64,000 nucleotides of DNA from contig JAKSZP010014966.1 of assembly GCA_022478985.1 (NCBI GenBank), positions 1 through 64,000 of the forward strand. Direction: 5' to 3'. Made by a program: the position numbers and the translations under genes. This stretch comes from Massospora cicadina (taxonomy: Eukaryota > Entomophthoromycota > Entomophthoromycetes > Entomophthorales > Entomophthoraceae). Within the stretch, counting starts at the first letter, position 1; the number at the start of each line of letters is the position of its first letter. Below the pieces are notes generated by a model. The model made no database searches, had not been told where the DNA came from, and worked only from the letters and a program-made list of their open reading frames with translations. Positions 10,181-22,084 of this stretch are shown here, piece by piece.

Positions 10181-12541
10181 TTAAACCTGCTGCTGTGAGG
10201 CGGCTAGTTTTGAGTCCTTTAGCTTGACTATTAGCTGCAATCCGTGAGGAGCGTCGAGGGTTCTGAGGGGAAGGAGAGGGTGGGGGGCGGAGGACCCAGT
10301 AAGCCAGCCAAGGATGCTGCCCCCGCTCCTTTGCAGGGGAAGGACCTGAGGGTGCTCAACGGTGACCCCCGCGGTGTCCCCATTTGATGAGTTTGAGTCC
10401 ATATTCACTTCCTCCAACACTGCAAAGGATCTGCGCGAAATGGACTGTGGAGTTGGGGTAGGAATCTTTGAGGTGGCACTTCTACCGCAGGCCACGGGTT
10501 GCCAGTCCATGCTGGTGGGTATAGCTCCATTGGGAGCTGAGGGTTGATGCGATAAATCGCTGGTGGAGGTTGGTGGGGGTGCCGCGGAGCCCTGAGTGGG
10601 GGTGGCTGACGAGGGGCACCCTGTGGGAGATGCCTTGTGCTTAGTGAGAGAGGGAGTTGACTCTGGGAGATTGGAGGGGGTGCCCACTGGAAGGGGGCTT
10701 GAGCGCGAAGGTATCCCATACCAATAGTGGAGTTAGCTGTTTCAACTGCTAGGCGTAAGACATCAGGGGACAGGTCTTGAACGGGAACCCATTGTGTGGG
10801 TTGTGGAATTGCTGCTGCGGCCACGTGGGATCGTTTTTGGCTTGGTTTAGGCCCCTGTGTGGTGGCTAAGAGGGCTTGTTTTTGAGCTGTGCAGCCACTA
10901 TATAAGTGCCCAAGGGCGTTACACCATGAACACCGGGGGGCGCGCCTGATCAGGGTCGGCAAAAAAGATCTCAGGTCATGCCCCAACTACCGCCACACGA
11001 GGAATAACCTCAATGTTGCGGGATACAGTGGGGGAGGGGATGAACGACGCCCTAGCAGTGCGAGCTCTTTGAGTGGGAGCATAGTAAGAGGGGACGCTAA
11101 AGTCCACTGAAAGAACAGATCCAAACTCCATTAAACCACGATGGAGCGCCAGTTTAAGAAACTCAGGATCAACAGTCGTTGGTAGGTTGGAAAAAGTAAC
11201 CCATGAAATTTTCTCCAGGTGAGAGTGTGTGCGCGAGATGCGAATAGATTCATGCGGAATAATGACTTGGAGGGTGGCAGCATGGTCAGCAAGGGCAGCT
11301 TCAGTGAGGCCCACATCGATGTAGTGGCCCTCCACTAATTCATGGATGGTGGTGTTAATTGGGAATGTCTCCGCAATCGCTGCAAAGAATGAGAAGTAAT
11401 CCTCCGTATAGAATTCAACAGGGTTATGCCCAGAATAAAGGCAAATTGCATGGGAGAGGGTAGAGTGAGGTAGAGCTTTTTGCGCTCAAGTTTCGCCCAT
11501 TTCTTCTTAACATCAGCAATAAACGCCACTTCACGGGGATCAGCTTTGGGTAGCGTTGGCGCCAGAGGTTTTTGCCACGCCCCAGTGGCTCCTTTGGTAC
11601 GTTTGTGTTTTCTTTGGGCTGCAATTGCAGGTTGAGTGTGAGCTGATGGTTTGGACAAGTTTGCAGAGTTCCCTTGCTGCTGAAATGTTACAGCAGTTGC
11701 TGGCGTCATATTAAATTGAGGGGCGGATTGTTGGGCCTCACATAATTGGGGAGGCCCATCCAGATTGGAATTAACTCTAGCCAATTGGGAGGAGGGCGAT
11801 GTTTCATCACCATCCTAATCTATTTGGGTAAATTCAGCCCGAGTATTTGCTGTGATTTTGTGGGCAAAACTCACTGGCTGATTAATGAATTGGTCGTTTT
11901 CAGCATATGGAGATAAAGTGCCGACTTGAGAAGTGCCAATTACGGGGTTTAAATGGGACGGGTGAGATTGAAACTGGTGTGAAGTTCTAAAATCTGAACC
12001 ATTTGAATCCTCATTGGAAAGAGTAGATTATCCCAATTTGGTGCTTAGTGAACCAGAATGTGCGGCTAACCAACTTTACATCTGAGGGTTTGGGGGCCAG
12101 ATAGCTGGGTATCGCCCCTCATGGAGGGAGCCAGAAACACGGCGTCAGCAATAATAGATGGGGCTGAATTAGCTGACACAATGGGGGATGTGAATGCCTG
12201 GATGGGCTGAGTTGCATTCAATTGAGCAGACGCCATTAAAACAGCGTGGGTGATGGCCTCCTTGGTTGAGGGGGCCCAGCGGGTTGGTAAGAGGCAGCGC
12301 ACACAGAGCTGTTAAGCGTGCAGGTTGCAGAAGTGCGATCAGATGAACTGGCGCTAGTTGAAGTAGCTCCAGGTTGGGGGGTTTTGCCTGCTTTCATGGT
12401 CGCTGCTTGAGAGCGGGTGATTCTGGTTAACCCTGAGGTGGGTAACCGAGGGTTGCTTCGTTTGGGGTGGTGCTGGCTCGTTTGGCAGAGCCTGCAGGTT
12501 CTTTTGCGGGGCTTCCCGCCATATTTGCTCATAGTTTTCAT
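10181..12541 (-). pseudogene. LINE ORF1 protein (RRM-like part and CCHC knuckle), frameshifted
   Basis: About 780 codons spread over several frames. Order from the N terminus: a basic Ser/Thr/Pro-rich region (12541-12236, MSKYGGKPRKRTCRLC); a low-complexity Asn/Pro/Gln part (11784-11335); an RRM-like block at 11335-10976 (ISWVTFSNLPTTVDPEFL); a zinc knuckle CSWCNALGHLYSGC at about 10930-10890 (CX2CX4HX4C); then a Pro/Ser-rich C-terminal region to the TAA at 10181. In L1-type elements ORF1 binds the element RNA and forms the RNP. The stop is 21 bases before ORF2. At least four frame changes are needed. The RRM call is from pattern only. Confidence 0.75.
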
Positions 12542-12614
12542 AAATCTCTCTAGTGGAGCTAAATTTCAGGCTGAATTGATTTTTATAAAGTGATGCTTAG
12601 CTGAAAGAGAAGTA

Positions 12615-12630
12615 TAAATATCTCTATATT
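12615..12630. repeat. Target site duplication, right of LINE copy 1
   Basis: Exact repeat of 6542-6557. It fixes the LINE 5' end at 12614. Confidence 0.9.
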
Positions 12631-12986
12631 CTAACTAATAAAGCACCACATATTATGTCTCGCATAGTTACAATTTGGCTATTTAAAGTCAAATTTTTAA
12701 TTCGGAATCCATTATTGAAACAAAAGTAATAATTTTGGTGCCTTATTTAAATTCTCACTAGAGCCACGAAACTAATGATTTTGTAGCTATTGTAGTGCCT
12801 GAATTAAAAATCTCATGAAATTACAATAGCTTGGTGATTATTGGCACTATAGCCCAGTCATTACAGAGATTGGGGAACATGACAACAAGAAATCATCACG
12901 TTTAGTAAAGTTTAAATTTAAAAATTTCTTTAAGGGTAAAGTTTTAATAATATATATCTAAAAGAATTGGTCAGCAGCAGAACCTG
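12631..12986. other. AT-rich spacer without recognised gene
   Basis: Between the LINE duplication and the putative B LTR. No domain or long frame is seen. It could be the remaining 3' part of element H, cut off by LINE copy 1, but no motif proves that. Confidence 0.4.
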
Positions 12987-14310
12987 TTGGGGACAGCTAT
13001 CTTAAAAGCCATATAGGTGGGGAATAACAGGGCGTGCATATAGTCAGCGAATCCCTCATATCACAAACTCAGCAGTTTGCTATCATTGCTTCTTGATACC
13101 AATTTGGATCCGGCCTAAAAATCAGATCACTAACAAAAAATGTTTAAGTTATTTTTAATTGATACTACCTTATTGAATGGTGAAAATACGTTTGGTGTGC
13201 TGACAGGTTGCACCCACATACAGGAAATCAAAGGCCAATCCCATAATTAATCAAACAGGTATGGCATGCCAAACCTACTGGAGAAACAATTGCCATCTCC
13301 AGTAAAACGTTGTTAGTTGAGCAGGTAATTCCAAACTCCAAATCATTCCAAACAATTTTTATTCCTAGTTGACTCATGCCCTCAAGAGGAACAAAAACTC
13401 ATCCTTGTAACGATCAAGATTGTCTCAATCATTACATTATGACTTAGATTCAGATAATCTGAATCTGAGTCTGATTGCTTTTAAATGCTTTTGGTTCAGT
13501 CATTTCAGGCGCTGAGTTGTGCCTCACCCAAGTTGTAGATAAGGCTTGTGCAAGCCTAATAAATGACTTTGGTGAGGCCCCAAGGGGCCCTTTATAAGGC
13601 GCGTCTGCCCATTCTGAAGTTAACTTTAGAATTTTCACCCTAGCATTCCCTACCTGTGGAGCATTGGCGGTGGCTCCCCAGATGAGCTCTGGTCAGAGGG
13701 CCCCTCTTATGTCTGAAAATAGAAACAAAGGTTGTTTCAGGGTTGGCATACCTCATATACCTGTGGTCTTTTTCAGGTGTTCAGTTTCAAGGAGCGTTTG
13801 TATGATTGGTTCAGACCAATCCAGAGGATGTGCATAACCAATGAGTAGATGGCAAGGTTTGGCGCTGTCAGTTCTTCAAACCTCACCCTACTTGGTTAGG
13901 CCACTTTGGTTGCTTGTTGGTGCTCCAAATAAACTTTTAATATAATTGCGGTCCGAACTGGGGTATTTCCAGTCCATTACAATTCTAATATATTCCCACT
14001 CTGGTTGGGAATGACAACCTCCCAGCTGGAGGTGACCTCTTCCAGCACCAATTCCTTATACATCCCCTATATTCTTTAACAACATATTTGTGGTGGGAAG
14101 GATGGTCAGGAAAATCTTTATAGGTAAGCTGTAACCCACCATTTATAAAAAACATGGGCTAGATTTACTTTGTTAGTGAGGGTAGAATCAGCCTTTTTTG
14201 GCCCCAATTGGTTATCAGAGAAACTCTTCCCTGTTTAGGCGCAGGGGTTGATCCCCAGGACTTATATTATCCGTATCTCTTTTAAAAGGGGGAGCTCCAC
14301 CACCAGAAAC
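12987..14310 (-). repeat. Putative 3' LTR of gypsy B
   Basis: Opens tgttggggacagctatctt, matching tgttatggacagctttctt at 29927. Matching blocks return around 14030-14290 (for example aacatgggctagatttact against aacatgggttaactcgct, then aaactcttccctgtttaggcgc against aaactctttcctctataggcgc). It is about 600 bp longer than its partner, so it probably carries an insertion. The right edge is uncertain. Confidence 0.45.
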
Positions 14311-14599
14311 TTACACTAGTGAATAGTTCTTATGCGCATTGGGTAACCTAATAGCCAGGAGAGTGGCGACCTTCTGGGGGGATGAGGAGCTTAAGGGTTG
14401 ATTTGCGGAAGGCATCCACTAGCCTTTGCAATAGGAACAATCTATGACACTTACCAGCTGTTTTTGAAGAAGGAAATCCCTTTCAGGCAAATTGATGCTG
14501 AATCATATGGCAGGATTCTTTGACGCTAAGATAACTTGACTCGGCCTCCTGAGAGTATCCACTAATATATGTTCCATCATGGCAAATTTATTACCTTTA

Positions 14600-15361
14600 A
14601 AAAGGATAACTCGATTGCATGAAAGATTATAACTGCTTTCAATGGGATGGGAGCACCATCAGAAAGATTCATTGCCTAGATTGTCCTCAATCACATAGGG
14701 CTTAAAATGTTTTCTAGCAAACTCCTGAAGGGGACCTTTATACAAAAGTAGCGCATATTTAACATGACTAGGAAACACACCTTGAACTCATAGGTGGGTT
14801 TTACTTTATGATCTACGGACTTTTTGTAGTCCCTGATATCTTTTCTCAAGTGCTTTGAACCAGGGTTTGAGTATTATAGAGCTTCATTACATGTTCTTCT
14901 GCAGAAGACGTTATTTAGAAAAGGCAGGGGCCAACTTGATTGAGGAGCTGTACTCTATGCTGGCTGAATATGGAAAAAGTCAGTAGATTAATGGGTTGCA
15001 TTATTGTACATCTATTTCTTCAAAGGAAGATTAACAACCCAGATATCTCAAGTAGAAGAGGCATAGCAGCGAAGATACTGCTTCAGTATATGGCTGACCC
15101 TCTCCATTTGCCCGTCAAACTGGGGTAATATGCAGTGAAGCAACAGGTTTTGATCTTAAGTATGTCTAACAATGCATTCCAGGAACAGGGTGTAAACTGG
15201 CCCCAATATTTTACCTCTTCCAAGGGTAGGCTGAACATAGAAAAGACGTGGTTGATAAAGAGCCTGTACAATTTCTCCATGGAAAGTTTTAAATTACATG
15301 GGATGAACAGTAAACCTTTATAGATTGATCTATGACCAACATGATTGCATCAAACCCACTG
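14600..15361 (-). pseudogene. Integrase core of gypsy B, distal part
   Basis: The minus frame at 15083-15280 reads LFINHVFSMFSLPLEE, then WNALLDILKIKT and TAYYPSLTGKW. This is the usual gypsy integrase run from the strand before the second Asp to the TAYHP block before the catalytic Glu. The upstream half (H2C2 finger) is at 19353-19830. LINE copy 2 inserted between the two halves with a 17-bp duplication, so they were once continuous. The SDRG-type catalytic block has decayed to KYWG. Confidence 0.65.
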
Positions 15362-15378
15362 AAACTAAAGATTTCAAC
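15362..15378. repeat. Target site duplication, left of LINE copy 2
   Basis: AAACTAAAGATTTCAAC, repeated exactly at 19336-19352. Confidence 0.93.
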
Positions 15379-15702
15379 TGGCAACCCGCGGCCTGCGGTA
15401 GAAGTGCCACCTCAAAGAGTCCTACCCCAACCCCACAGTCCATTTCGCGCGGATCCTTTGCAGTGTTGGAGGAAGTGAATATGGACTCAGACTCATCAAA
15501 TGGGGACACCGCGGAGGTCACCATTGAGCACCCTCAGGTCTTTCCCCTGCAACGGAGCGGGGGCAGCATCCTTGGCTGGCTTACTGGGTCCTCCGCCCCC
15601 CACCCTCTCCTTCCCCTCAGAACCCTCGACGCTCCTCACGGATTGCAGCTAATAGTTAAGCTAAAGGACTCAAAACTAGCCGCCTCACAGCAGCAGGTTT
15701 AA
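15379..15702 (+). pseudogene. LINE ORF1, C-terminal 107 codons (copy 2)
   Basis: In-frame from the truncation point to the TAA at 15700. It matches the C-terminal Pro/Ser-rich end of copy 1's ORF1 (SISRGSFAVLEEVNMDSDSS; ends KLAASQQQV) with a few amino-acid changes. The zinc knuckle and RRM-like part are lost by truncation. The frame reads in from flanking B sequence at 15325, which is a coincidence of the junction. Confidence 0.85.
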
Positions 15703-15723
15703 GCGCTGGCAACCCCCCAGAAC

Positions 15724-18700
15724 ATGGGGGGAACAGCTATGAGTCCCCATGGCAGCACCCTGGCCCTACAATCCATCAACGCAAATGGTTTGCGGGACTT
15801 TAAGCGGAGAGCCCGCCTCCTCCGAAACTTCAGGTCAGCACAAATTGACATCGCTGCTGTCCAGGAGCCCCATATCCTCCCCCATGAACAATCTGCATGG
15901 AATGAACAGTTTGGAGGCAACTCCTTCTGGACAAACCATGCGGCCCTTATTGTTTTGAATCCTCGGGTTAAAACCCATTCTTTTTCACAATATCTAGGTG
16001 GCCGCCTCATACTGGCCAAACTCACCACTCCTGACTACTCCTTCTTCGCTGCAAGCATCTACCTGCCTAATGCAGGTCAGGAGCAAAATCGGCTCTTAAA
16101 AGCTCCTCCAACTCAATCTCCCACGGAATACAGTCCTCTTAGGAGATTTCAACACAACCATAAGTCGCGTCCGTGACTCTTACCCCCTGCAGCAAAGGAA
16201 CGCCCTGGATCAAGTCGCCTCCAGGATTTCCTTCGCCTGAGTGGCTTTATAGATGCGCTTCCACCCTCCGCGTCTGGTCTAGGTTGCATGACTAGGATCC
16301 AGTATGATGGAGGAGCTTTCCAGTCAGCGTCACGCATAGATATGGCACTGATTGGCCCCCTGCTAATTGGCCGCGTCTCCTCTCCCATCTCTCGTGACAA
16401 CCATCTGAGTGATCACAGGTCACTCACCGTTGTCCTCACCACCACACTTAGACCGTCGCGTAGGTCCTGGCCTAGGGTTGCCCTAGCTCTTCTCAACAAC
16501 CCCTTCACTAAGGAGAAGCTGTCTATGACCATCCGGGAGACTCTCACCTCCCCCCACCCCACCTGCTTGACCACAAGGCTAGATGGGCGGTGACCAAGGA
16601 GGGCATCACCCGCGTTGCTTACAACTGTGCCAAAGCCCAGATGACTGCAGCTCGCGCCAGAGTCAAAACGGCGGAAGCCAGAATCAGACATCTAGAGCGA
16701 AACTGCCAGCCTTCGCCCTCTCCCAGATGGTTGGAAGACTGGGAAGTGGCGCAGGAAGCACTCCGCTTGGAGCTCACACTGCAGGAAGAACGGGCAGCAA
16801 ACTTTACAACATCTCGTTACTATGCTCAATGGGAACGCCCCACCCGCTTCTTTTTTAGAAACAGAAAGCCCGGTCAACAGCGCAGGATATTACTGCACTG
16901 AAGATTGGCACTACAACCACTTCAGATAAGGAGGAAATCACGCAGGAACTACACCGCTTCTACTCCAGCCTCTTCCATGCCACCCAGGTGGACCCATCGG
17001 ACATCCAAGACTTCCTGTGGCGGGCTCCAGAGCCGCCCATTGACCCACGGGCTGATGAGGCTCTACTGGCGCCTATTTCCATCCAGGAGGTGATGGAAAC
17101 CCTTCTGAAATCCCCACGGCTTAAAGCCCCAGGCCCAGACGGAATAGCCTTTGAGGTGTACCTTCTGGAACCTGCAGTGATAGCCAGAACCCTCCGCGAC
17201 CTCTTCGCTGCACTCTTGGTGAATGGCGAGGTCCTCCCCGACTCCAGAGGCTCAATCACGACCCTCATTCACAATAAGTCAGACCGTGAGAACCTGGCGA
17301 ACTGGCGCCCCATAGCGTTGATCAACACAGACCACAAGCTCTTCACGAAGCTTCTGGCCAACCGCATCACCAAATGGGTGTCACCTCGCCTCTCCCCATC
17401 CCAGCACGGTTTTATTCCGGGGAGATCGTTATGGGATAACTATAATGACCTTCACGTGACTTTGACTGCTAACTCTCGTAAGGTGAATGGCTTTGTGGCT
17501 CTCCTGGATATGGAGAAAGCATATGATCGGGTGGCCTGGAAGTATAATGATGCTTCCCTGGCCCGCTTCCATCTCCCACCCGCAGCTAGGCGCTGGATAT
17601 CAGCGCTCTATGACCAGCTCCACACCAGAGTCCTGGCGCCAATGGGTTTTACAGTAGCAGTACCAGTTGGACAAGGTCTCCGGCAAGGGGACCCCCTGAG
17701 CCCTATCCTTTTTAACATCACCCTTGACCCCCTCTTGGCCTCCTTACAGGATAAGCTAATAGGGATTCTGGTCCCAGGTAAAGCCCCCACACGCACCATG
17801 GCATTTGCAGATGACACTGCCATTGCATTTGGCTGCCCTTGGGATGTTGCCCTCGCTGCTGTGACCATTGAGAGGTACACCAAGGCGTCCAACGCCATGG
17901 TCAACACCTCCAAGACAACAGTTGTACAGGTCGGCTCCCCCACCTTCCCCCCACCATTTGGTATTGAATCTGAGCGCGATACCTTCCGTCACCTGGGCGT
18001 TCTCATCAACCAACAAGGAGTTGCGCTAAAAGACAATGAGGACTTGCTCCTTACAGCAGTTAACTCCAGGATTGCCAGCTGGAACCGGCGGCACATCACC
18101 CCCCAGGGTCGAGCACTGATGGCCAATGTGTTCCTCCTCTCAAAGTCTGGTTCCTAGCGCACGTCTGCCCATTCACAGATGCCTTTTATACGCGGCTCAA
18201 TGTACTCCTCCGCTGTTGGATCTGGGGCTCAAACCATCCACCAATGGCCCTCTCAACCATTGCCCGACCCTGCAATGAAGGGGGCCTAGGGCTTCTGGAT
18301 ACGCGATCTCACGCAACCACAATCTTCCTGAAGTTCCTATGTCCAATTGTCTGCTGGGACGCGACCCCCATGCCCCAATGGGCGCCCGCCCTCCGCCAGT
18401 CAGTGTCAGCAGCTCTGGGTCTTCCTAGAGCATCTCTGACCTCATTAGGGGAGTGGCTCACAAACCACCCAGGCCATCGCCTAAAACCATCCTCATCCCC
18501 CTACTGGAACCAGGCTCTCCTTGCCCTGAAACGAGTAGGCGCGCGGATCCACCATGCCTTCCCATACAGAAGGGAAGGCCCTGGCCTCAGCCCCCGTCGC
18601 CATGCAATTGTGCACAATGGACAAGTTGTCACAACTCGCCTCAACCCCCAAGATCGTCCTCCCATCCGCCCAAGACTCCTTGAGCTCCTCCCTCCCTCCG

Positions 18701-19266
18701 TGAGATTTGACCTTAAGGAATTGTGGAAGGACGTCTATCACCCCATCCTGTCAGCAAAGGTGTCCAACACCTTATGGAGGGTGCTCCACTGTTCATACAG
18801 GACAGGGGACAGGACTGTCCCTACCTTCCATCACCAAAGCTGCCCCCGCTGTGCAGAGCCTATTGACTCCCACCTCCATCGTTTTTTCACCTGTCCAGGT
18901 GTCGCCGCATTTTGTCCAAAGGCTCGCGCGCTCCTCCATGCTCAGCCCTGGTCCGGACACCCTGTGCAAGACCTCATGTTTGAGCAGACATTGCCTGGTT
19001 GCCACCGACCCCTCCGTGTCCTCGCCTATGCCACAGCCATCTGGACCATCCATAACTCCTTCCTTCGTGCTGCCTTTGACCAGCAGGTGTGGACCCTATC
19101 ACACATGATCACCCACTTTCAGGTACACTTTGAGATGGCCCTGAAGGTCTGCACTATGTCGCCAACCCTCCCCCGCTCAGTTGTCACTGCAGCACGGCTC
19201 TGGCGCGCAAACCCCCTCCCTTTCTCGATGCCTCCTCCCTCCCCTTCCCTCGCCTCAGGATCTTAG
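15724..19266 (+). pseudogene. LINE ORF2: endonuclease, reverse transcriptase, zinc finger (copy 2)
   Basis: About 1,180 codons. Endonuclease at 15760-16460 (QSINANGLRDF, AAVQEPHI, LLGDFN in a shifted frame near 16140, LSDHRSL near 16410). A basic alpha-helical linker runs about 16590-16900. RT is open for 389 codons at 16988-18157 with APGPDGIAFEVY, TLIHNKSD, QHGFIPGRS, DMEKAYDRV, GLRQGDPLSP and FADDTAIAF, so the whole palm is intact. The C-terminal part is open at 18244-19266 with the zinc finger CPRCAEPIDSHLHRFFTC near 18840-18895. Frame breaks sit near 16100, 16185, 16570, 16855 and 18150. The start was chosen because it precedes the first endonuclease strand and follows the ORF1 stop by 21 bases. 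Confidence 0.92.
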
Positions 19267-19335
19267 GAGCCTAGGCGTAATTCAATAGGCATCGATGAAT
19301 CCCCCTTGGGTTGGGACCATCTAGTATTAAATTAA

Positions 19336-19352
19336 AAACTAAAGATTTCAAC
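19336..19352. repeat. Target site duplication, right of LINE copy 2
   Basis: Exact copy of 15362-15378. It shows that B's integrase sequence continues on both sides of the LINE. Confidence 0.93.
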
Positions 19353-19850
19353 AATGAAGTCAACTGATGCAGAGATCCACAGGCCTTCCACTTGTTGTAA
19401 CGGATGTAGCAGACCTTTCTTACTTTATTTTTCTGATTTCGCGCAGGCACAAGTCATGCAATTTTTGATCCAGGCAGGAATATCCTTTGAGATACCTGGC
19501 CAGGTTAATAACTATTTATACCAGATCGATGCATTTCTTATAGCCCAAGTGACCCACCTCTGGGGGATAATGAAGTTCCCAGTTTATCTCATTGCAAAGC
19601 TGAGGAGAAACATATACTCTATCTTGAACAGAGTCATCCCTTTTTTCATCAAATAATTGGTTTTTATGTTGTATGGAAGTACCGAGTTTATCAAGCAACT
19701 CCATCTCCTCAAAGCAGGATGTCTGACCAGCTAGCGTTTGAAAAACAAAAGGCGCATCTAGGGCCCAGTCCGCCATAAAAATTGTGGGAAGAGCAAAGGC
19801 TAAGATCCTGGAATGAGGGATGACCATGTCAGCTCTTGATATTTCTCATT
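19353..19850 (-). pseudogene. Integrase H2C2 finger region of gypsy B
   Basis: The minus frame at 19827-19516 reads VYVSPQLCNEINWELHY and then GHLGYKKCIDLV, the linker and first half of the gypsy integrase zinc-binding domain (consensus H...H, GH.G..KT). The Cys pair would lie at about 19440-19470, where the frame is broken (HDLCLREI is the likely remnant). It leads directly into the RNase H region at higher coordinates. Confidence 0.68.
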
Positions 19851-21200
19851 TGTAGGACTCAAGAGGGGCCCAGCTCAACATATCTGGAAGGGCATTCAGA
19901 ACTCCATAAACAAACTTGTATTTAGCGTTGAAACTAAAAATGTCACAATAGCCCAGGCCTAAAACCTATCATCTTTTGTAGTTTACTAAGTTACACGAGG
20001 GATTGGCGATCCATTATGACAACCACCCCATGTTGTGCCCCTGGAGGAGATAGCGCCACTGTGCAGGTGAACATGCCACCAAAGCAAGATTTTTATTATA
20101 GAAGGCCCATGATTAGTCTAAGAAAAACTTTTAGTTAGAAAAGTAAGCAACAGGATTCTCCACTGCGCTATAGACTTTGAAGTAACACTAATCTCTTCAT
20201 GTTTGCAAAAACACATGCCACAATAAAGGTTTTGATAAATCTGGATGTTTAATAATGGGAGATGCCCTAGTTACATCCTTGATAGCTTAAAACGTTTGTT
20301 GGCAAACTTTGGTCCAGATCAAGGGTAATTCTTTCCCGTCAGAAGATGACAAGGTGCTGAAAACTGGGACAACGCGAGACAAAACATATTGGGTAATAGC
20401 GGCCTCTAAGAAACTCTACAATTGCTTATAAGCAGTGGGATTGGTCCACAAGAGAATGATTATGAGTTTTTAGTGGTTCTGGCATACCCATAATTTAGAA
20501 TCAGGCTATCTGGGAAAGAGACTTCCCTTTTGATAACTTAAACTTTGAAGTCTTCAAAGAATTGATTTGCCTTCTGCAAACGCAGACAGCAACATTTTAT
20601 GAAATTTTTCAGGCTACTCATGAGTAGAATAGTGTACTAAGAGCTTTTTATATATACCACTACACAAATGAAAAAGAAACCACCAAAGATGTCTTCAATC
20701 ATTTGTTAAAGCATGTTGGGTGCAATTTGTGGCCATTTGGAAATTATGCTAAACTGAGAGATACCCCTTTTTATGCGGATGGCCATGAGCCACTCCTGAT
20801 CTTTTGTTATCCTGATTTGATAAGAAAAAATTAACAAGATTAAGTTTATAGACTTATGGACTTCGCAATTGCTTGGCTGATGGATTGTTCCAAAGAAAGT
20901 AGATAAGGGTCATGTAATGACATATATATTAAATGCACAAAGTCCATGCAAGATCGCAGAGTTCCATAGTCATTTTATGCAAACACTATGGGTGAAGTAA
21001 TGGGGGAGCATTTACGGAATATAACCCCTCTGAATCATATCCTTCAATTAGATATTCAGCGCCTTATCATCTTATTTGGTATATGGATATAATGGGAAGT
21101 TTATATTGATAAATCAAATAGCAAACAGAAAGCCAGATCACAATCATGGTGAGGCAGGAGTCAGCTGGCTTTTTTATATCAAAGATATCCTTAAACCACA
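19850..21200 (-). pseudogene. Reverse transcriptase and RNase H of gypsy B
   Basis: RNase H remnants at about 19950-20350 (minus: IIKHPDLSKPFIVACV, then GAQHGVVVIMDRQSLV, a DHQ-type RNase H end). The RT palm and thumb run about 20400-20690, where a WYI... block holds the place of YLDD and a VAYYYRMF-like segment (here RGRYYPICF) follows. Many stops and frame changes; the order agrees with Ty3/gypsy. This is the most decayed pol in the window and was recognised by the succession of weak matches rather than by one motif. Confidence 0.55.
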
Positions 21201-22084
21201 TTTAATGAGAGGAAAAATAAGTAGGAAGCTTCATGAGGAAAGGGGTTTAAATGATGGAGTTCACTGCTCTTGTGGAAGATAAAATATTAATAATAGGAAA
21301 TTTCCCACATGAAGGGAATTATATAAGGACAAGAAATTTGATCCCAGATTTTTACATCGTTGGCGATGGCACCAGCCAACTCCTAGGATAAATGAAATTA
21401 CCAATTCTGAAAGTAATAAATAAGTCACAAATGCTGAACTGGTGCACTGGAAAGGGACTGGGATGCCTTACTTCACAACAAGCCATTAAGTTATGGAGCA
21501 CCTAATACATATGGTATATTTTAAATTCAAGATAGTATCCTGAATTATTTTTAAGCTCATGAGTTTCTCGCCACTCCAATATCCAAGCGATAATCAATGG
21601 TTACCTTTGGGATCCTAACTGATTTTAATAGGCAACAAAAAATAAGCTTGGTGCTGTTTAAATGAAACGGCATGGGAAACAACTGGATGAGATGTTGTAA
21701 ATATAGGGTTTTCAACTGGGCTTAAATCTGGAAGGGAAACAGAATTTTCAGCGGGATGTATTTTTAAATTGCAGCTTGTTGTAATGCGGACAATACAGGT
21801 ACCAAAGGGTTTAAAGGTATCTGTTTACCAAAGATAGGGGAGACTGGATAGGGGTAGATGAAGATTTTGAAACAGTAAGACACTCTCAACCATGATTTTT
21901 ATATAAATTGCACTCAGATTAAAAAGTAGATATGCTGGACAAGTTTGTAAAAAGATCCTATTAACACGTCTAAATTGGGAAGAAATTTGGCCCTCCTACC
22001 AATCTTAATTGGGAACTCTGAAGTAATGCACCAATAGAAGTGACCATTGAAACAGCCTGCTCAAAGGCTGCCAGCTGTGGACTC
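21201..22084 (-). pseudogene. Probable gag-protease remnant of gypsy B
   Basis: Short minus-strand frames only, such as QLAAFEQAVSMVTSIGALL just inside 22084. The position upstream of the RT suggests gag/protease, but no DTGA or CCHC motif was found. Element C's LTR begins at 22085. Low certainty. Confidence 0.3.

Larger units (their letters stand above)
6558..12614 (-). mobile_element. L1-like LINE, copy 1, full length
   Basis: A 6.06 kb non-LTR retrotransposon on the minus strand between perfect 16-bp duplications. It has a short 5' leader (about 70 bp), ORF1, a 21-base gap, ORF2 (endonuclease, RT, zinc finger) and a short 3' end reading ggttgggaccatctagtact then A-rich. It is clearly GC-richer than the gypsy DNA around it. 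It is nearly identical to copy 2 (15379-19335) over the shared 3.9 kb. Architecture (APE-type endonuclease, RT, C-terminal CCHC, no RNase H seen) fits the L1 group. Frameshifts in both ORFs make it a dead copy. Confidence 0.92.
15379..19335 (+). mobile_element. L1-like LINE, copy 2, 5'-truncated
   Basis: 3,957 bp on the plus strand between perfect 17-bp duplications. It begins inside ORF1 at the point matching about 10507 of copy 1 and ends in the common 3' end ggttgggaccatctagtatt plus a short AT tail. 5' truncation is typical of LINE insertion. It lies opposite in orientation to copy 1. Shared and private frameshifts are described in the findings. Confidence 0.94.
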
